Both the position numbers and the translations under genes were made by a program. A stretch of DNA of 64,000 bases from assembly GCF_001298105.1 (NCBI RefSeq), contig NZ_LGJH01000153.1:1-64000 (forward strand), written 5' to 3'. The notes below the pieces were generated by a model that was given only the letters and a program-made list of their open reading frames with translations, had not been told where the DNA came from and ran no database searches. This DNA comes from Novosphingobium sp. ST904 (GTDB lineage Bacteria; Pseudomonadota; Alphaproteobacteria; Sphingomonadales; Sphingomonadaceae). Numbering within the stretch: the stretch's first letter is position 1; the number at the start of each line of letters is the position of its first letter. Below, one piece after another: positions 21,676 through 31,479 of this stretch.

Positions 21676-22905
21676 TCAGGCGCCCTTGAGCACGGCGTGC
21701 TTCTTCTTGCCGAGGCTGAGCTTGCGGGTTTCGCCGGCGGGGATCGCGATCAGATATCCCGGATCGTCCATCGTCACGTCGTCCAGCTTTACCGCGCCTT
21801 CACCGATCTTGCGCTTGGCCTCGCCGTTGGAGGCGGTGAAGCCAAGTTCGGTCAGCGCCGAGCCGAGGCGCACGCCTTCGCCCGTCACTTCGAGCGTGGG
21901 GAGATCCTGTCCGAGGCCGCCGCCCGCGAAAGTGGCCTTGGCGGTAGCTTCGGCGGCGACGGCTGCATCCTCGCCGCGGCACAGCCTGGTCACTTCGTTG
22001 GCGAGCACGACCTTGGCATCGTTGATCGCGGCGCCTTCGAGGGTTTCGAGGCGTGCGATCTCGTCCAGCGGCAGGTCGGTGAACAGGCGCAGGAACTTGC
22101 CGACGTCGCGGTCGTCGCAGTTACGCCAGTATTGCCAGAAGTCGTAGGAGGGCAGCATGTCCTCGTTGAGCCAGACCGCACCGGCCGCCGACTTGCCCAT
22201 CTTGGCGCCGTCGGCTGTGGTGAGCAGCGGCGTGGTGATCCCGAAGACTTCCCTGGAATCCATTCGGCGGGTCAGTTCGATGCCGTTGATGATGTTGCCC
22301 CACTGATCGGAGCCGCCCATCTGCAACGCCACGCCCATTTCCCTGGAAAGGTGGCGGAAATCGTAACCCTGCAGGATCATGTAGTTGAATTCGAGGAAAG
22401 TCATCGGCTGCTCGCGTTCAAGGCGCAGGCGCACCGAGTCGAACGAAAGCATGCGATTTACGGTGAAATGCGTACCGACTTCCTGAAGCAGCTGGATATA
22501 GCCAAGCTGCCCGAGCCAGTCGTGGTTGTTGACCATCACCGCGTCGGTCGGCCCGTCTCCGAACTTCAGCAGGCGCGAGAAGATCGAGAAGATGCCCTTG
22601 ATATTGGTCTCGATCGCCTCGTCGCTCAGCATCTTGCGGCTTTCGTCGCGGCCGGTGGGATCGCCGATACGGGTGGTGCCGCCGCCCATGAGCACGATCG
22701 GCTTGTGGCCGGCCTGCTGGAGGCGGCGCAGCATCATGATCTGCACGAGGCTGCCGATGTGGAGCGACGCGGCGGTGGCGTCGAAGCCGATATATCCGGG
22801 CACGACCTGCTTCGCCGCCAGGGCATCGAGGCCCTCCGCGTCCGTCATCTGGTGGATGTAGCCGCGCTCGTCGAGGAGGCGGAGCAGGGAGGAATTGTAG
22901 GTCAT
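21676..22905 (-). CDS. tyrS: Tyrosyl-tRNA synthetase
   Basis: 409 residues, class Ic synthetase charging tRNA(Tyr). The start ATG at 22903-22905 gives [19 protein letters not shown]; the open frame upstream does not look coding. HIGS at about 49-52 is the HIGH motif, and KMGKS is the KMSKS motif. GGSDQWGNI is the tyrosine-site signature, and the C-terminal S4 RNA-binding domain contains [18 protein letters not shown]. Essential; monocistronic. Confidence 0.97.
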   Translation of the reverse strand: MTYNSSLLRLLDERGYIHQMTDAEGLDALAAKQVVPGYIGFDATAASLHIGSLVQIMMLRRLQQAGHKPIVLMGGGTTRIGDPTGRDESRKMLSDEAIETNIKGIFSIFSRLLKFGDGPTDAVMVNNHDWLGQLGYIQLLQEVGTHFTVNRMLSFDSVRLRLEREQPMTFLEFNYMILQGYDFRHLSREMGVALQMGGSDQWGNIINGIELTRRMDSREVFGITTPLLTTADGAKMGKSAAGAVWLNEDMLPSYDFWQYWRNCDDRDVGKFLRLFTDLPLDEIARLETLEGAAINDAKVVLANEVTRLCRGEDAAVAAEATAKATFAGGGLGQDLPTLEVTGEGVRLGSALTELGFTASNGEAKRKIGEGAVKLDDVTMDDPGYLIAIPAGETRKLSLGKKKHAVLKGA

Positions 22906-23055
22906 GATGGCCCAGTGCTTCTTTGGCTTGGATGGATCTAGAGCGGCGCGCGTAGCACGCACGGCGCCCAAGATGAAGCGGTTGGTCGCCCTGCCGCGGG
23001 CATCCGGCCGAATCCGCATTGCCAGCCCCCCGGCTCACCTTCTACCCGAACAGGC

Positions 23056-23592
23056 ATGGCCTACCTGACCCGCCACCCGGCGCACCCCTCCACCCTCGTC
23101 CGTTCCATCGAAACCCGCGTGATCGGCTTCGATGCCGCCTGGCTGCGGGTTCGCTGGCGCATCCTCGGCGCCGGCAAGCTCGTGGTGCCTTCCTTCGCGG
23201 GCAAGGGCAGGGCGGACGAACTCTGGCGCACCACCTGCTTCGAACTGTTCCTGCAACCCGTGCAAGCCGCGGGCTATACCGAGTTTAATCTTTCGCCGTC
23301 GGAGCGCTGGAACGTCTACGATTTCTCGGGTCGCCGCGAGGGGATGGCCGAAAGGCCGATGCCCCGCGAGCCGGAATGCGCGATGCGCAAGGGTTCCGAC
23401 ATCGCCGTGTTCGACGCCGCCATTCCGGCGGGCGGCCTTCCGGAAGGCCCGCTGCGCTGCGGCTTCACGGCGGTGATCGAGGAGGAGGGCGGCGTGAAAA
23501 GTTACTGGGCACTTGCCCACAAGGCAGATGCGCCCGACTTCCACGATCCGTCTTGCTTCACGCTTGAGCTTGCGGCACCCACCGCCTCATGA
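23056..23592 (+). CDS. DOMON-like (MurB-associated type) domain protein
   Basis: 178 residues. The order of WRILGAGKLVVPSFAG, LWRTTCFELFLQ, YTEFNLSPSERWNVYDFSGRR and the closing KSYWALAHKADAPDFHDP matches the small DOMON-like family. Its members bind sugars or haem-like ligands, and some are fused or linked to MurB-type enzymes. There is no signal peptide, so it is cytoplasmic. The stop overlaps the NamZ start (ATGA, 23589-23592), so the two are translationally coupled and likely work together. Function unproven. Confidence 0.7.
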   Translation: MAYLTRHPAHPSTLVRSIETRVIGFDAAWLRVRWRILGAGKLVVPSFAGKGRADELWRTTCFELFLQPVQAAGYTEFNLSPSERWNVYDFSGRREGMAERPMPREPECAMRKGSDIAVFDAAIPAGGLPEGPLRCGFTAVIEEEGGVKSYWALAHKADAPDFHDPSCFTLELAAPTAS

Positions 23593-24788
23593 AATTCGGC
23601 ATCGATCGCCTGCTGGCGGACCCTGAACTGCGCGCTCCTCTCGAAGGACGCCGTGTCGCCCTCGTGGCCCATCCCGCCTCGGTAACCGAGGATCTGGTTC
23701 ATTCGCTCGACGCGCTGATCGCCGCCGGCGTCAACGTGACGAGCGCGTTCGGGCCGCAGCATGGGCTCAAGGGCGACAAGCAGGACAACATGGTCGAGAC
23801 GGCGAACGAGCTCGACCCGACTTACGGTATCCCGGTCTACAGCCTCTACGGTGAAGTACGCCGGCCGACCGAGGAGATGATGGCGAGCGCGGACGTGTTC
23901 CTGTTCGACCTCCAGGACCTCGGCTGCCGCATCTACACTTTCGTGACGACACTGCTCTATCTGCTCGAAGCGGCGCAGGAGCAGGGCAAGGCCGTCTGGG
24001 TGCTTGACCGGCCCAACCCGGCGGGGCGCCCGGTCGAGGGCACGATCCTGCTGGCTGGGCAGGAGAGCTTCGTCGGCGCCGGTCCTATGCCGATGCGTCA
24101 CGGATTGACGCTGGGCGAGATGGGGCACTGGTTCGTGCGCCGCTTCGGTCTCGACGTGGACTACCGCGTGATCGCCATGGATGGCTGGGAACCGGAAGGT
24201 CCGGGCTTCGGCTGGCCGCAGGACCGTATCTGGATCAACCCGAGCCCGAACGCGGCCAATCTCAACATGGCGCGCGCCTATGCGGGCACGGTAATGCTGG
24301 AAGGCGCATTGCTCTCGGAGGGGCGCGGGACCACGCGGCCGCTCGAAGTGCTGTTCGGCGCGCCGGATGTCGATGCCAGGGCCGTTCTTGCCGAAATGGA
24401 GCGTATCGCGCCCGAATGGCTGGCCGGCTGCGCGCTGCGGGAATGCTGGTTCGAACCGACGTTCCACAAACATGCCGGAACCCTGTGCAGCGGACTGATG
24501 ATCCATGCCGAGGGCAAGTTCTACGATCACCATGCCTTCCGGCCCTGGCGCCTGCAGGCGCTGGCCTTCAAGGCGATCCGGAACCTCTATCCGGACTACG
24601 CGATCTGGCGCGACTTTCCTTACGAATACGAATTCGATCGCCTGGCCATCGACGTTATCAACGGCGGCCCGGCGCTGCGTGAATGGGTGGAGGATCCGGC
24701 CTCGGTTCCGGCCGATCTGGAAGCGATCGCGGGAGCGGACGAGGCGGCATGGCGCCAAGAGATCGCCGACCTGCTGATCTATCGCTGA
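23589..24788 (+). CDS. NamZ-type exo-beta-N-acetylmuramidase family protein (DUF1343)
   Basis: 399 residues. NamZ removes N-acetylmuramic acid from the non-reducing end of peptidoglycan fragments. Family blocks present: FGPQHGLKG (usually GPEHG; Gln replaces Glu), FLFDLQDLGCRIYTF, WVLDRPNPAG, MPMRHGLTLGEMG and SEGRGTTRPLE. The E-to-Q change in the GPEHG block is notable. There is no signal peptide, whereas characterised NamZ enzymes are often exported, so a role in cytoplasmic muropeptide recycling is likely but is inference. Confidence 0.8.
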   Translation: MKFGIDRLLADPELRAPLEGRRVALVAHPASVTEDLVHSLDALIAAGVNVTSAFGPQHGLKGDKQDNMVETANELDPTYGIPVYSLYGEVRRPTEEMMASADVFLFDLQDLGCRIYTFVTTLLYLLEAAQEQGKAVWVLDRPNPAGRPVEGTILLAGQESFVGAGPMPMRHGLTLGEMGHWFVRRFGLDVDYRVIAMDGWEPEGPGFGWPQDRIWINPSPNAANLNMARAYAGTVMLEGALLSEGRGTTRPLEVLFGAPDVDARAVLAEMERIAPEWLAGCALRECWFEPTFHKHAGTLCSGLMIHAEGKFYDHHAFRPWRLQALAFKAIRNLYPDYAIWRDFPYEYEFDRLAIDVINGGPALREWVEDPASVPADLEAIAGADEAAWRQEIADLLIYR

Positions 24789-24797
24789 AACAGGATC

Positions 24798-24821
24798 GAG
24801 GGCTCCCGAGCGGGAGCCCTC
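24798..24821. terminator. Terminator hairpin between namZ-like and outer-membrane protein genes
   Basis: GAGGGCTCCCG and CGGGAGCCCTC form a perfect inverted repeat 10 bases after the plus-strand stop and 17 bases past the opposing stop. It can serve both convergent genes. Confidence 0.7.
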
Positions 24822-24837
24822 TCCATTGGTGCGCTGC

Positions 24838-25398
24838 TTAGAAGCGCATGCCGCCGGTCAGGGCGACGTGGCGGCGCTGGAAGTTCACGCCTTCAAAGCT
24901 GCCGAGATCGGCATAGTTGAATTCGACGCCGACATAAGTGGCGGCGGAAAGATTGTAGTCGAAGCCGATCGCGCCCTGGATGCCGTCAAGCGTTTCGGAG
25001 TCGGAGTCACCGTCGAAGGTCGCCTTGAGCTTCATGCGGTCGTAGCCGACCTTGGCGTAAAGCTGCGAACGGGTGCCCAGGTTCAGGCCGATGCGGCCGC
25101 CGGCTGCGAAGTTGCCGGCCGAACCGAGGCAGAGGCCGCTGTCGCATTCCTTCGAGCGGGCGTATTCGTAATTGACGTAAGGCCCCACGGTGACTTTCGT
25201 GCTGACCGGAAGGTCGTAGCCGATCTCGCCGCCAAACGAGACGGACTGGCCCAGCTTGTAAACGTCGCCGTCGCTGACGGTGGGCGTTTCCCAACCGACG
25301 CGCGCTTCCGCGCGAAGACCGGAGAGCTTGGTCTCGTCGGCCAGAGCGGGCTGGGCAAGCAGAGCTGCGGCCACGAGGCCGTACTTATAAAAATTCAT
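24838..25398 (-). CDS. Outer-membrane beta-barrel protein (OmpA-like/porin family)
   Basis: 186 residues. Signal peptide (MNFYKYGLVAAALLAQPALA) followed by alternating beta strands (for example VTVGPYVNYEYA and YVGVEFNYADLGSF) and a C-terminal Phe (VALTGGMRF), the signal for barrel assembly. Two cysteines (CDSGLC) may form a loop disulfide. The SD is AAAGGGGGAAATT. It is a small 8-strand barrel; cargo or partner unknown. Confidence 0.8.
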   Translation of the reverse strand: MNFYKYGLVAAALLAQPALADETKLSGLRAEARVGWETPTVSDGDVYKLGQSVSFGGEIGYDLPVSTKVTVGPYVNYEYARSKECDSGLCLGSAGNFAAGGRIGLNLGTRSQLYAKVGYDRMKLKATFDGDSDSETLDGIQGAIGFDYNLSAATYVGVEFNYADLGSFEGVNFQRRHVALTGGMRF

Positions 25399-25414
25399 AA
25401 TTTCCCCCTTTGGA

Positions 25415-25430
25415 GAAGCGCACCCGCTTC
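25415..25430 (-). promoter_or_regulatory. Leader hairpin of the outer-membrane protein gene
   Basis: GAAGCG and CGCTTC pair around CACC, just upstream of the Shine-Dalgarno. It could stabilise the mRNA or modulate its translation; no more can be said. Confidence 0.3.
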
Positions 25431-25633
25431 GCCAAATTACCGATTAAAGAACTGTAATGCCTTTATTTTTATGCGCCCGAAGCGAGCGCGCAGCTAGCGG
25501 CTCTCGTGGCGGCTTTCAATCGACAATTTCATGAATTGCGACGGACATGTTGTTTTCGGGATGGTGATGCAGTCGTGCAACAATCGCAGCGATATTTGCC
25601 TCTGGCCGGTCTATTCATGCGGGCAATGCCGCG

Positions 25634-26815
25634 TCAGGCTTTCTTCCGGCTGAGTTCGCGCATGGCGCCGTCCAGACCGTCGAGCGTCAGCGGGAACATT
25701 GCCCCGCCAACCAGTTCGCGGATCATCCGGGTCGAACTGGAGTAGACCCACTGCTGCTCGGGCGTGGGGTTGAGCCAGACCGTTGCCGGATAGGTCCGGG
25801 CGATACGGCCCAGCCACACCGCCCCCGCTTCCTCGTTCATGTGCTCCACCGAACCGCCGGGGTGGCTGATCTCGTAAGGGCTCATCGCGGCGTCGCCCAC
25901 GAAGATCACCTTGTAGTCGTGCCCGTACTTGTGAAGCACGTCCCAGGTGGGCGTGCGCTGGGACCAGCGGCGGCGATTGTCCTTCCACAGGCCTTCGTAG
26001 ATGCAGTTGTGGAAGTAGAAGAATTCCATGTTCTTGAACTCGGCGCTGGCCGCGCTGAACAGTTCCTCCATGAGCTGGATGTACGGGTCCATCGATCCGC
26101 CGACATCGAGGAACAGCAGTACTTTCACGGCATTGTGCCGTTCCGGCCGCATGACCACGTCAAGCCAGCCCTGCTTCGCCGTGCCCCGGATGGTACCTTC
26201 GAGGTCGAGTTCCTCGGCCGCACCTTCGCGTGCAAAACGGCGCAGGCGCCGGAGGGCAACCTTGATGTTGCGGGTGCCGAGATCGCGGGTGTTGTCGAGA
26301 TTGGCGAACTCGCGCTTTTCCCAGACCTTGATGGCACGGCCGTGCGCGCCTTCGCCGCCGACGCGGATGCCCTCGGGGTTGTAGCCGGCATGGCCGAAGG
26401 GAGAGGTGCCGTTTGTGCCCACCCATTTGTTCCCGCCCGAGTGCCGCTTTTCCTGCTCAGCCAGACGCTTCTTCAGCGTCTCCATGATCTCGTCCCAGGA
26501 ACCGAGCGACTTGATCTGCTGCATTTCCTCCTGCGAGAAATAGCGCTCGGCGACTTTTTTCAGCCAGTCCTCGGGAATGTCGACCGGCTGCTGGCCGTAA
26601 TCGGTGAGAACGCCCTTGAAGACCTTCTGGAACACCTGGTCGAACCGGTCGAGCAGGCCTTCGTCCTTCACGAAAGTGGCGCGACTGAGGTAGTAGAAGG
26701 CTTCCGGCGTCTGTTCGATCACCCCGCGGTCGAGCGCTTCGAGAAGCACGAGATGCTCCTTGAGCGAGGCCGGAATACCGGCGGCGCGCAGCTCGTCGAC
26801 GAAATTCAGCAGCAC
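25634..26815 (-). CDS. VWA domain protein, CoxE-like
   Basis: 393 residues. The von Willebrand A domain has the MIDAS motif LFLDVGGSMDPY (DxGxS here, where DxSxS is usual) at about residue 230, then AMSPYEI near 310. CoxE-type VWA proteins work with MoxR-family AAA+ ATPases as chaperones that insert cofactors or remodel targets. The matching ATPase is 2.6 kb away on the same strand (29392-30257), not adjacent as usual. The Gly replacing the first Ser of MIDAS is odd. Cytoplasmic; client unknown. Confidence 0.82.
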   Translation of the reverse strand: MLLNFVDELRAAGIPASLKEHLVLLEALDRGVIEQTPEAFYYLSRATFVKDEGLLDRFDQVFQKVFKGVLTDYGQQPVDIPEDWLKKVAERYFSQEEMQQIKSLGSWDEIMETLKKRLAEQEKRHSGGNKWVGTNGTSPFGHAGYNPEGIRVGGEGAHGRAIKVWEKREFANLDNTRDLGTRNIKVALRRLRRFAREGAAEELDLEGTIRGTAKQGWLDVVMRPERHNAVKVLLFLDVGGSMDPYIQLMEELFSAASAEFKNMEFFYFHNCIYEGLWKDNRRRWSQRTPTWDVLHKYGHDYKVIFVGDAAMSPYEISHPGGSVEHMNEEAGAVWLGRIARTYPATVWLNPTPEQQWVYSSSTRMIRELVGGAMFPLTLDGLDGAMRELSRKKA

Positions 26816-26930
26816 GGCAGCATCTCCATTCCCCGTGACTTCTGGTCGCGCCCTCCCGCCTCGTCAATCTTCGCGCTCGAAGAACCGGCAGTGCGATTGT
26901 GACGTTCGAACGGGCGGCTATAAACGCGGG

Positions 26931-28076
26931 GTGCAGCTTACATCGAATCAGGTCGCTCGATATCGCGAAGACGCCGTCAGGGCCTTGCAACGCGGGGATG
27001 GCAGGGCCGCCCTGGCCGCTCTGGAACCCTTAGCCACGCTACCCGACCCACCGTTGCTCTCGATTGCGCAGGCACATCTCATGGCCTCGGACCCGGCTGG
27101 TGCCGAGGCGGTGCTTGAAAGAGTTCTCGCCGCCGATCCCCGCAACATCGGCGCGTTGCTCCTGAAGGGCGATTCGCGGACCCGGCTCGGAGACAGCCGC
27201 GCCGCGATCGCGTTCTACAAGGCCGCACTGGACGCCGCTTCGCGTCTCTCGTCGGTGCCGCCTGCATTACAAGCGGCACTGGGGCAGGCGCAGCGACAGA
27301 TCGCGGCGTTTTCCGCGCGCTACGAAGACGAACTGCGCGCTCGCCTTGCCAACGATATCGGCGGCGTCTCGATAAGTCCGCGGATCGCCGAGGCGCTGGA
27401 CATTCTGACCGGCAAGCGGGAAGTTTTCGTCCAGCAGCCGCAAAGCTTCTATTTTCCGGGCCTGCCGCAAATCCAGTATTACGAACGCGAGCAGTTCGAT
27501 TGGGTTTCTGCCGTAGAGGCGGAAACGGAAGCGATCCGGGAAGAGCTGCTCGCCGTACTCGCGCAGGACGGTGCATTTCGTCCCTACGTGGAATCCGAAC
27601 CGGGACGGCCCGCCAAGCAGAATTCCATGGTTGGAGATCCGCGGTGGGGGGCCTGGTACCTGTGGCGGGGCGGCGAAGCAGTTGCCGGGCAAGCAGAACG
27701 TTGCCCCCGGACGATGGCGGCGCTGGAACATGCGCCCATCCCGCGTGTCACGGGGCGCTCGCCGATGGCGCTGTTTTCCCGCCTTCAGCCCGGCATGCAT
27801 ATTCCGGCCCATACCGGCTTCCTGAACACGCGACTGATCTGTCACTTGCCGCTCGTCGTTCCGGCGGGGTGCCGGTTCCGCGTGGGTAACGAGACGCGTC
27901 AGTGGGAAGAGGGAAAGTTGCTCATCTTCGATGACAGCATGGAGCATGAGGCCTGGAACGATGGTTCGCAGGACCGCGTCGTCCTTCTGTTCGAAGTCTG
28001 GCGGCCCGAGATCAGCGCGGAAGATCGCGCCGCGCTTACCGTGATGTTCGAGTACATTTCCGCTTACGACGCGTAA
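26931..28076 (+). CDS. Aspartyl/asparaginyl beta-hydroxylase family protein with TPR region
   Basis: About 381 residues from a GTG at 26931; an upstream reading would run through the promoter of the divergent VWA gene. The N-terminal 100 residues form TPR-like helices (AALAALEPLATLPDP, GALLLKGDSRTRLGDSRAAI). The C-terminal part is the Fe(II)/2-oxoglutarate hydroxylase fold: MHIPAHTGFLNTRLICHLP holds the first His and Arg, and DDSMEHEAWNDG the second His. It probably hydroxylates a protein or lipid substrate. It overlaps the 3' end of DUF817 by 13 bases. Confidence 0.85.
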   Translation: MQLTSNQVARYREDAVRALQRGDGRAALAALEPLATLPDPPLLSIAQAHLMASDPAGAEAVLERVLAADPRNIGALLLKGDSRTRLGDSRAAIAFYKAALDAASRLSSVPPALQAALGQAQRQIAAFSARYEDELRARLANDIGGVSISPRIAEALDILTGKREVFVQQPQSFYFPGLPQIQYYEREQFDWVSAVEAETEAIREELLAVLAQDGAFRPYVESEPGRPAKQNSMVGDPRWGAWYLWRGGEAVAGQAERCPRTMAALEHAPIPRVTGRSPMALFSRLQPGMHIPAHTGFLNTRLICHLPLVVPAGCRFRVGNETRQWEEGKLLIFDDSMEHEAWNDGSQDRVVLLFEVWRPEISAEDRAALTVMFEYISAYDA

Positions 28077-28912
28077 GCCGCTTCGGTTCGGCGGCGGATA
28101 CCGTGGACGGCGGCCACCAGTACGAACGAGATGTACATCAGGAGATACCATGCCCCCAGCTTCGCCGGATGCACCAGCGTCCAGCCGGACTGCTGGTCCG
28201 GGTAGATCCAGGCGCGCGAGAACGTGCCGAGGTTTTCGGCGAACCAGATGAACAGGCTGGCCAGCAGCCATCCCAGCAAGAGCGGCATCCAGCGGTCCGC
28301 ACGCCAGACCCGGAAGCGGATGCGGGTGCGCGCGAAAAGGACGGCCAGCGCCGCGAACAGACCGATCCGGATGTCGGGCAGCCAGTGGTGGGCGAAGAAG
28401 TTCACATAGACGGCGATCGCCAGGACCCATGTGGCGGGGATGGGCGGGTAGCGGGTGAAGCGAAAGTCGAAAATCCGCCAGACGCGGGCGATATAGCTGC
28501 CCACGGCGGCATACATGAAGCCGGAAAACAGCGGCACGCCGCCGATCCGCAGCAGGCTTGCCTCAGGATATTGCCAGGATCCGTAAGCGGTCTTGAACAG
28601 CTCCATCACCGTGCCCACGACGTGGAAGGCGAGGATCACTTTCGCCTCGTCATAGGTCTCCAGCCGCAAGGCGAGCATGGCCACCTGGATTGCCAGTGCG
28701 GCCAGCGTCAGGAAGTCGTAGCGGGCCAGCGCTGCATCGGCTGGGTAGAACAGGTGAGTGGCCACCAGCAGCGCCAGCAAGACGCCGCCATAGAGGCAGG
28801 CCCAGCCTTGCTTGAAGCCGAACAGCAGGAATTCATACAGCCAAGACTGCCATCCGGCTGCGGGTGTAAAATCCTCTAGTTGCTGCCGGATGGCGGCAAA
28901 ACGGGTCTGCAT
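28064..28912 (-). CDS. DUF817 integral membrane protein
   Basis: 282 residues, about 8 hydrophobic segments. Characteristic stretches are FGFKQGWACLYGGVLL, YGSWQYPEASLLRIGGVPLFSGFMYAAVGSY and WLPDIRIGLF. This is a conserved bacterial membrane family without a known function. It lies 29 bases downstream of the GFA gene on the same strand, so both probably share a transcript with moxR. Confidence 0.82.
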   Translation of the reverse strand: MQTRFAAIRQQLEDFTPAAGWQSWLYEFLLFGFKQGWACLYGGVLLALLVATHLFYPADAALARYDFLTLAALAIQVAMLALRLETYDEAKVILAFHVVGTVMELFKTAYGSWQYPEASLLRIGGVPLFSGFMYAAVGSYIARVWRIFDFRFTRYPPIPATWVLAIAVYVNFFAHHWLPDIRIGLFAALAVLFARTRIRFRVWRADRWMPLLLGWLLASLFIWFAENLGTFSRAWIYPDQQSGWTLVHPAKLGAWYLLMYISFVLVAAVHGIRRRTEAAYAS

Positions 28913-28941
28913 GACAGGAAATGTTTGGCCCGGCAGCTCGA

Positions 28942-29381
28942 TCAGGAGCCTGTCGGCGCCGGAGACGCGGGAGCGGGCGGCTGGCGGGGCCAGCTCTCCA
29001 GAGCCTTGTCGAAGCTGCCCATTCGGGCGCGTCTTCCGTCCAGATCACGGTTTCCGGGTGCAGGCCGTGGCCCGCATCGAGAGCGCCGAGGCGCACGGTT
29101 GCGAGGTGCGGGCGCGCCGAGCTTTGCGCATAGACCTGCGTGCCGCACTTCGGACAGAAGTGAAAGGCCAGGGTATTGCCGCTTGCCGCCGTCCACGCCG
29201 AGTGGGCGAGTTCGCCTTCGATCGCGACATCCTCGACCTTGAAGATGGCGTTGTTGGTCGGCCCGCCGGAGGCGATCTGCTGGCACTGGCGGCACCAGCA
29301 CTGCCGCGTGCCGATCGGTTCGCCTGTTACTTCGAGCGTGACGGCGCCACATGCGCAGCGGCCGGGATAGGGGGCGGTCAT
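28942..29381 (-). CDS. GFA/CENP-V family zinc protein (frameshifted)
   Basis: About 146 residues after correction. The zinc-site cysteines are CACG, CWCRQCQ and CPKCG. The family covers Gfa-like S-hydroxymethylglutathione synthases and many unassigned relatives, so glutathione chemistry is only a family-level guess. After PEWA the given frame goes astray; restoring one base near 29017 gives SFDKALESWP and a stop at 28942. The start lies 10 bases after the moxR stop. Confidence 0.8.
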
Positions 29382-29391
29382 GGCGTTCTTC

Positions 29392-30257
29392 TCAATTTCC
29401 CCGGCGCGCCATGAAAGCGAGCCGTTCGAAGAGCATGACGTCCTGTTCGTTCTTGAGCAAGGCTCCGTGCAGCGGCGGGATCGCCTTCGTCGGGTCCTGG
29501 TTCTGAAGGACGTCGAGCGGCATGTCCTCGCTGAGCAGGAGCTTCAGCCAGTCCAGCAGTTCGCTGGTGGAAGGCTTCTTCTTGAGGCCGGGAACCTCGC
29601 GCAGTTCGTAGAAGATTTCCATCGCGCGGGTGACGAGGGTCTTCTGAATGCCGGGGAAGTGGACATCGACGATGGCCTGCATCGTTTCGCGGTCGGGAAA
29701 GCGGATGTAGTGGAAGAAGCAGCGGCGCAGGAACGCGTCGGGCAGGTCCTTCTCGTTGTTCGAGGTGATGACCACGATGGGGCGGTCCTTTGCCGCCACG
29801 CGTTCGCCGGTCTCGTAAACGTCGAAAGCCATTCGATCGAGTTCGGCGAGGAGATCGTTCGGAAACTCGATATCGGCCTTGTCGATCTCGTCGATTAGGA
29901 GGACAGGCAGGCGCGGCGAGGTGAACGCCTCCCACAGCTTGCCCTTGCGGATGTAATTGTTGATGTCATGGACGCGCGCATCGCCGAGCTGACCGTCGCG
30001 CAGGCGGGCCACGGCGTCGTACTCGTAGAGGCCTTGATGGGCCTTGGTGGTGGACTTGACGTTCCAGGTGATGAGCGGGGCATCGAGGGAGGCGGCGATC
30101 TGCTCCGCCAGCACGTCTTGCCGGTGCCGGGTTCGCCCTTCACCAGAAGGGGACGGCGCAGCAGGACGGCGGCGTTCACCGCGACTTTCAGGTCATCGGT
30201 CGCGACGTAGCTGCTGGTGCCTTCAAAACGCTGCAAACTGCCGGAATTATCGTCCAC
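29392..30257 (-). CDS. MoxR-family AAA+ ATPase (frameshifted)
   Basis: The start is a GTG at 30255-30257 ([20 protein letters not shown]), with GGACGGATAGG upstream. Walker A is GEPGTGKT, Walker B is [11 protein letters not shown], sensor 1 is [18 protein letters not shown], and the conserved FHYIRFPD follows. One G is missing directly after GKT (near 30113); restoring it gives [13 protein letters not shown] and about 288 residues. MoxR ATPases act with VWA proteins, and the CoxE-like gene downstream is the natural partner. It starts a minus-strand run moxR-GFA-DUF817. Confidence 0.88.
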
Positions 30258-30539
30258 GCCTATCCGTCCTTATCCGCAAAACCCTGCTTTTCCGCCAAGT
30301 TCTCCACTGCTGTCTGAGCCTGTGCAGATGCGCATGTTTGACGCATCTTTGACGACTTGACGTGGACGATATGGCAAAAAAGCGCTCAAAAAGGCCCCGC
30401 TTGCAACCCGCGCCGCGCGGGCGAAACTTGCCGAGGGTGTGCACTGGCGGGGCGTAAATGCGCAAGAGCATTTAGGATGCCGGCGCGGGAAGCGCGGGGG
30501 CGTTTGGTTGGTGCGTTGGCGTGGCTTACAGGGAAACCC

Positions 30540-31427
30540 TTATATTCGTAAGGCATCGACGACGATCTTGAATGCGGGCAGGTTCTGACGCCGGCTCGGA
30601 TAGTAGAGGAAGTAACCGTCGAACAGGGGCGACCAATCGTCCAGGATCTGAACCAGCGCGCCTGACGCGACATGCTGCTCCACGATGTTCTCCGGGACGT
30701 AGGCGATGCCGTAGCCGCTTACCGCCGCGTCGATCATCGCGTAGGAATTGTTGAAGGTCACTTGCCCGCTCACCCTGACGCGCAGCGCCTGACCGTCTTT
30801 CTCGAATTCCCAGGCATAAAGCCCCCCGGCGCTTTCATGCCGCATATTGATGCAGACATGCCCCACAAGTTCGTGCGGATGTTCCGGTGCACCATGCGCG
30901 TCGAGATAAGAGGGTGACGCCACCGCAACCAGACGCCAGTCCGGACCGATGCGGACGGCGATCATGTCCTTTTCAACCGCCTCTCCAAGCCGGACGCCTG
31001 CATCGAAACCCTCTTCGACGATGTTGCGGAAAGTGCTGTCGAGGATCAGTTCGACGCTGATGTCGGGATAGGCGCTGAGAACCGGTTTGAGCTTCGGCCA
31101 GACGACGCTCTCCAGCGCATGGTCGGACAGGGTTAGCCGGATCGAGCCGGACGGCTTGTCCCGGAACGTCATCAACGCGGCGATCTCATCCTCGATCTCG
31201 CCAATTCGCGGGGCGATGGTCTGGAGCAGCCGCTCTCCGGCGATGGTTGTCGCGACACTGCGCGTCGTACGCGACAGCAGCCTTATCCCCATACGCTCTT
31301 CGAGCTGCCTGATCGCATGGCTCAGCGTCGATTGTGAAATGCCCAGTTTCGCCGCTGCCCGCGTGAAGCTGTGTTCTTCGGCGACGGCCTGAAACCAGGC
31401 AAGTTGGTTGAGGTCGGTCTTGGCCAC
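30540..31427 (-). CDS. LysR-family transcriptional regulator
   Basis: 295 residues. Winged HTH at residues 5-65 (LNQLAWFQAVAEEHSFTRAA, LGISQSTLSHAIRQLEERMG). The effector domain covers about 90-290 (IRLTLSDHALESVVWPKLKP). It is divergent from an MFS gene with a 130-base shared promoter region that contains a CATGCGA/TCGCATG inverted repeat. It most likely controls that transporter and itself. The ligand is unknown. Confidence 0.92.
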   Translation of the reverse strand: MAKTDLNQLAWFQAVAEEHSFTRAAAKLGISQSTLSHAIRQLEERMGIRLLSRTTRSVATTIAGERLLQTIAPRIGEIEDEIAALMTFRDKPSGSIRLTLSDHALESVVWPKLKPVLSAYPDISVELILDSTFRNIVEEGFDAGVRLGEAVEKDMIAVRIGPDWRLVAVASPSYLDAHGAPEHPHELVGHVCINMRHESAGGLYAWEFEKDGQALRVRVSGQVTFNNSYAMIDAAVSGYGIAYVPENIVEQHVASGALVQILDDWSPLFDGYFLYYPSRRQNLPAFKIVVDALRI

Positions 31428-31479
31428 AGGTGCCCTTCCACTGTCGCGCCAGGTGATTATTCGGCTGTGTCGATAAGTT

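Noticed and set aside
30258..30539. A short plus-strand gene (27 codons from 30371) in the moxR-LysR gap
   Set aside because: No ribosome-binding site, a basic low-complexity product and no similarity that I recognise.
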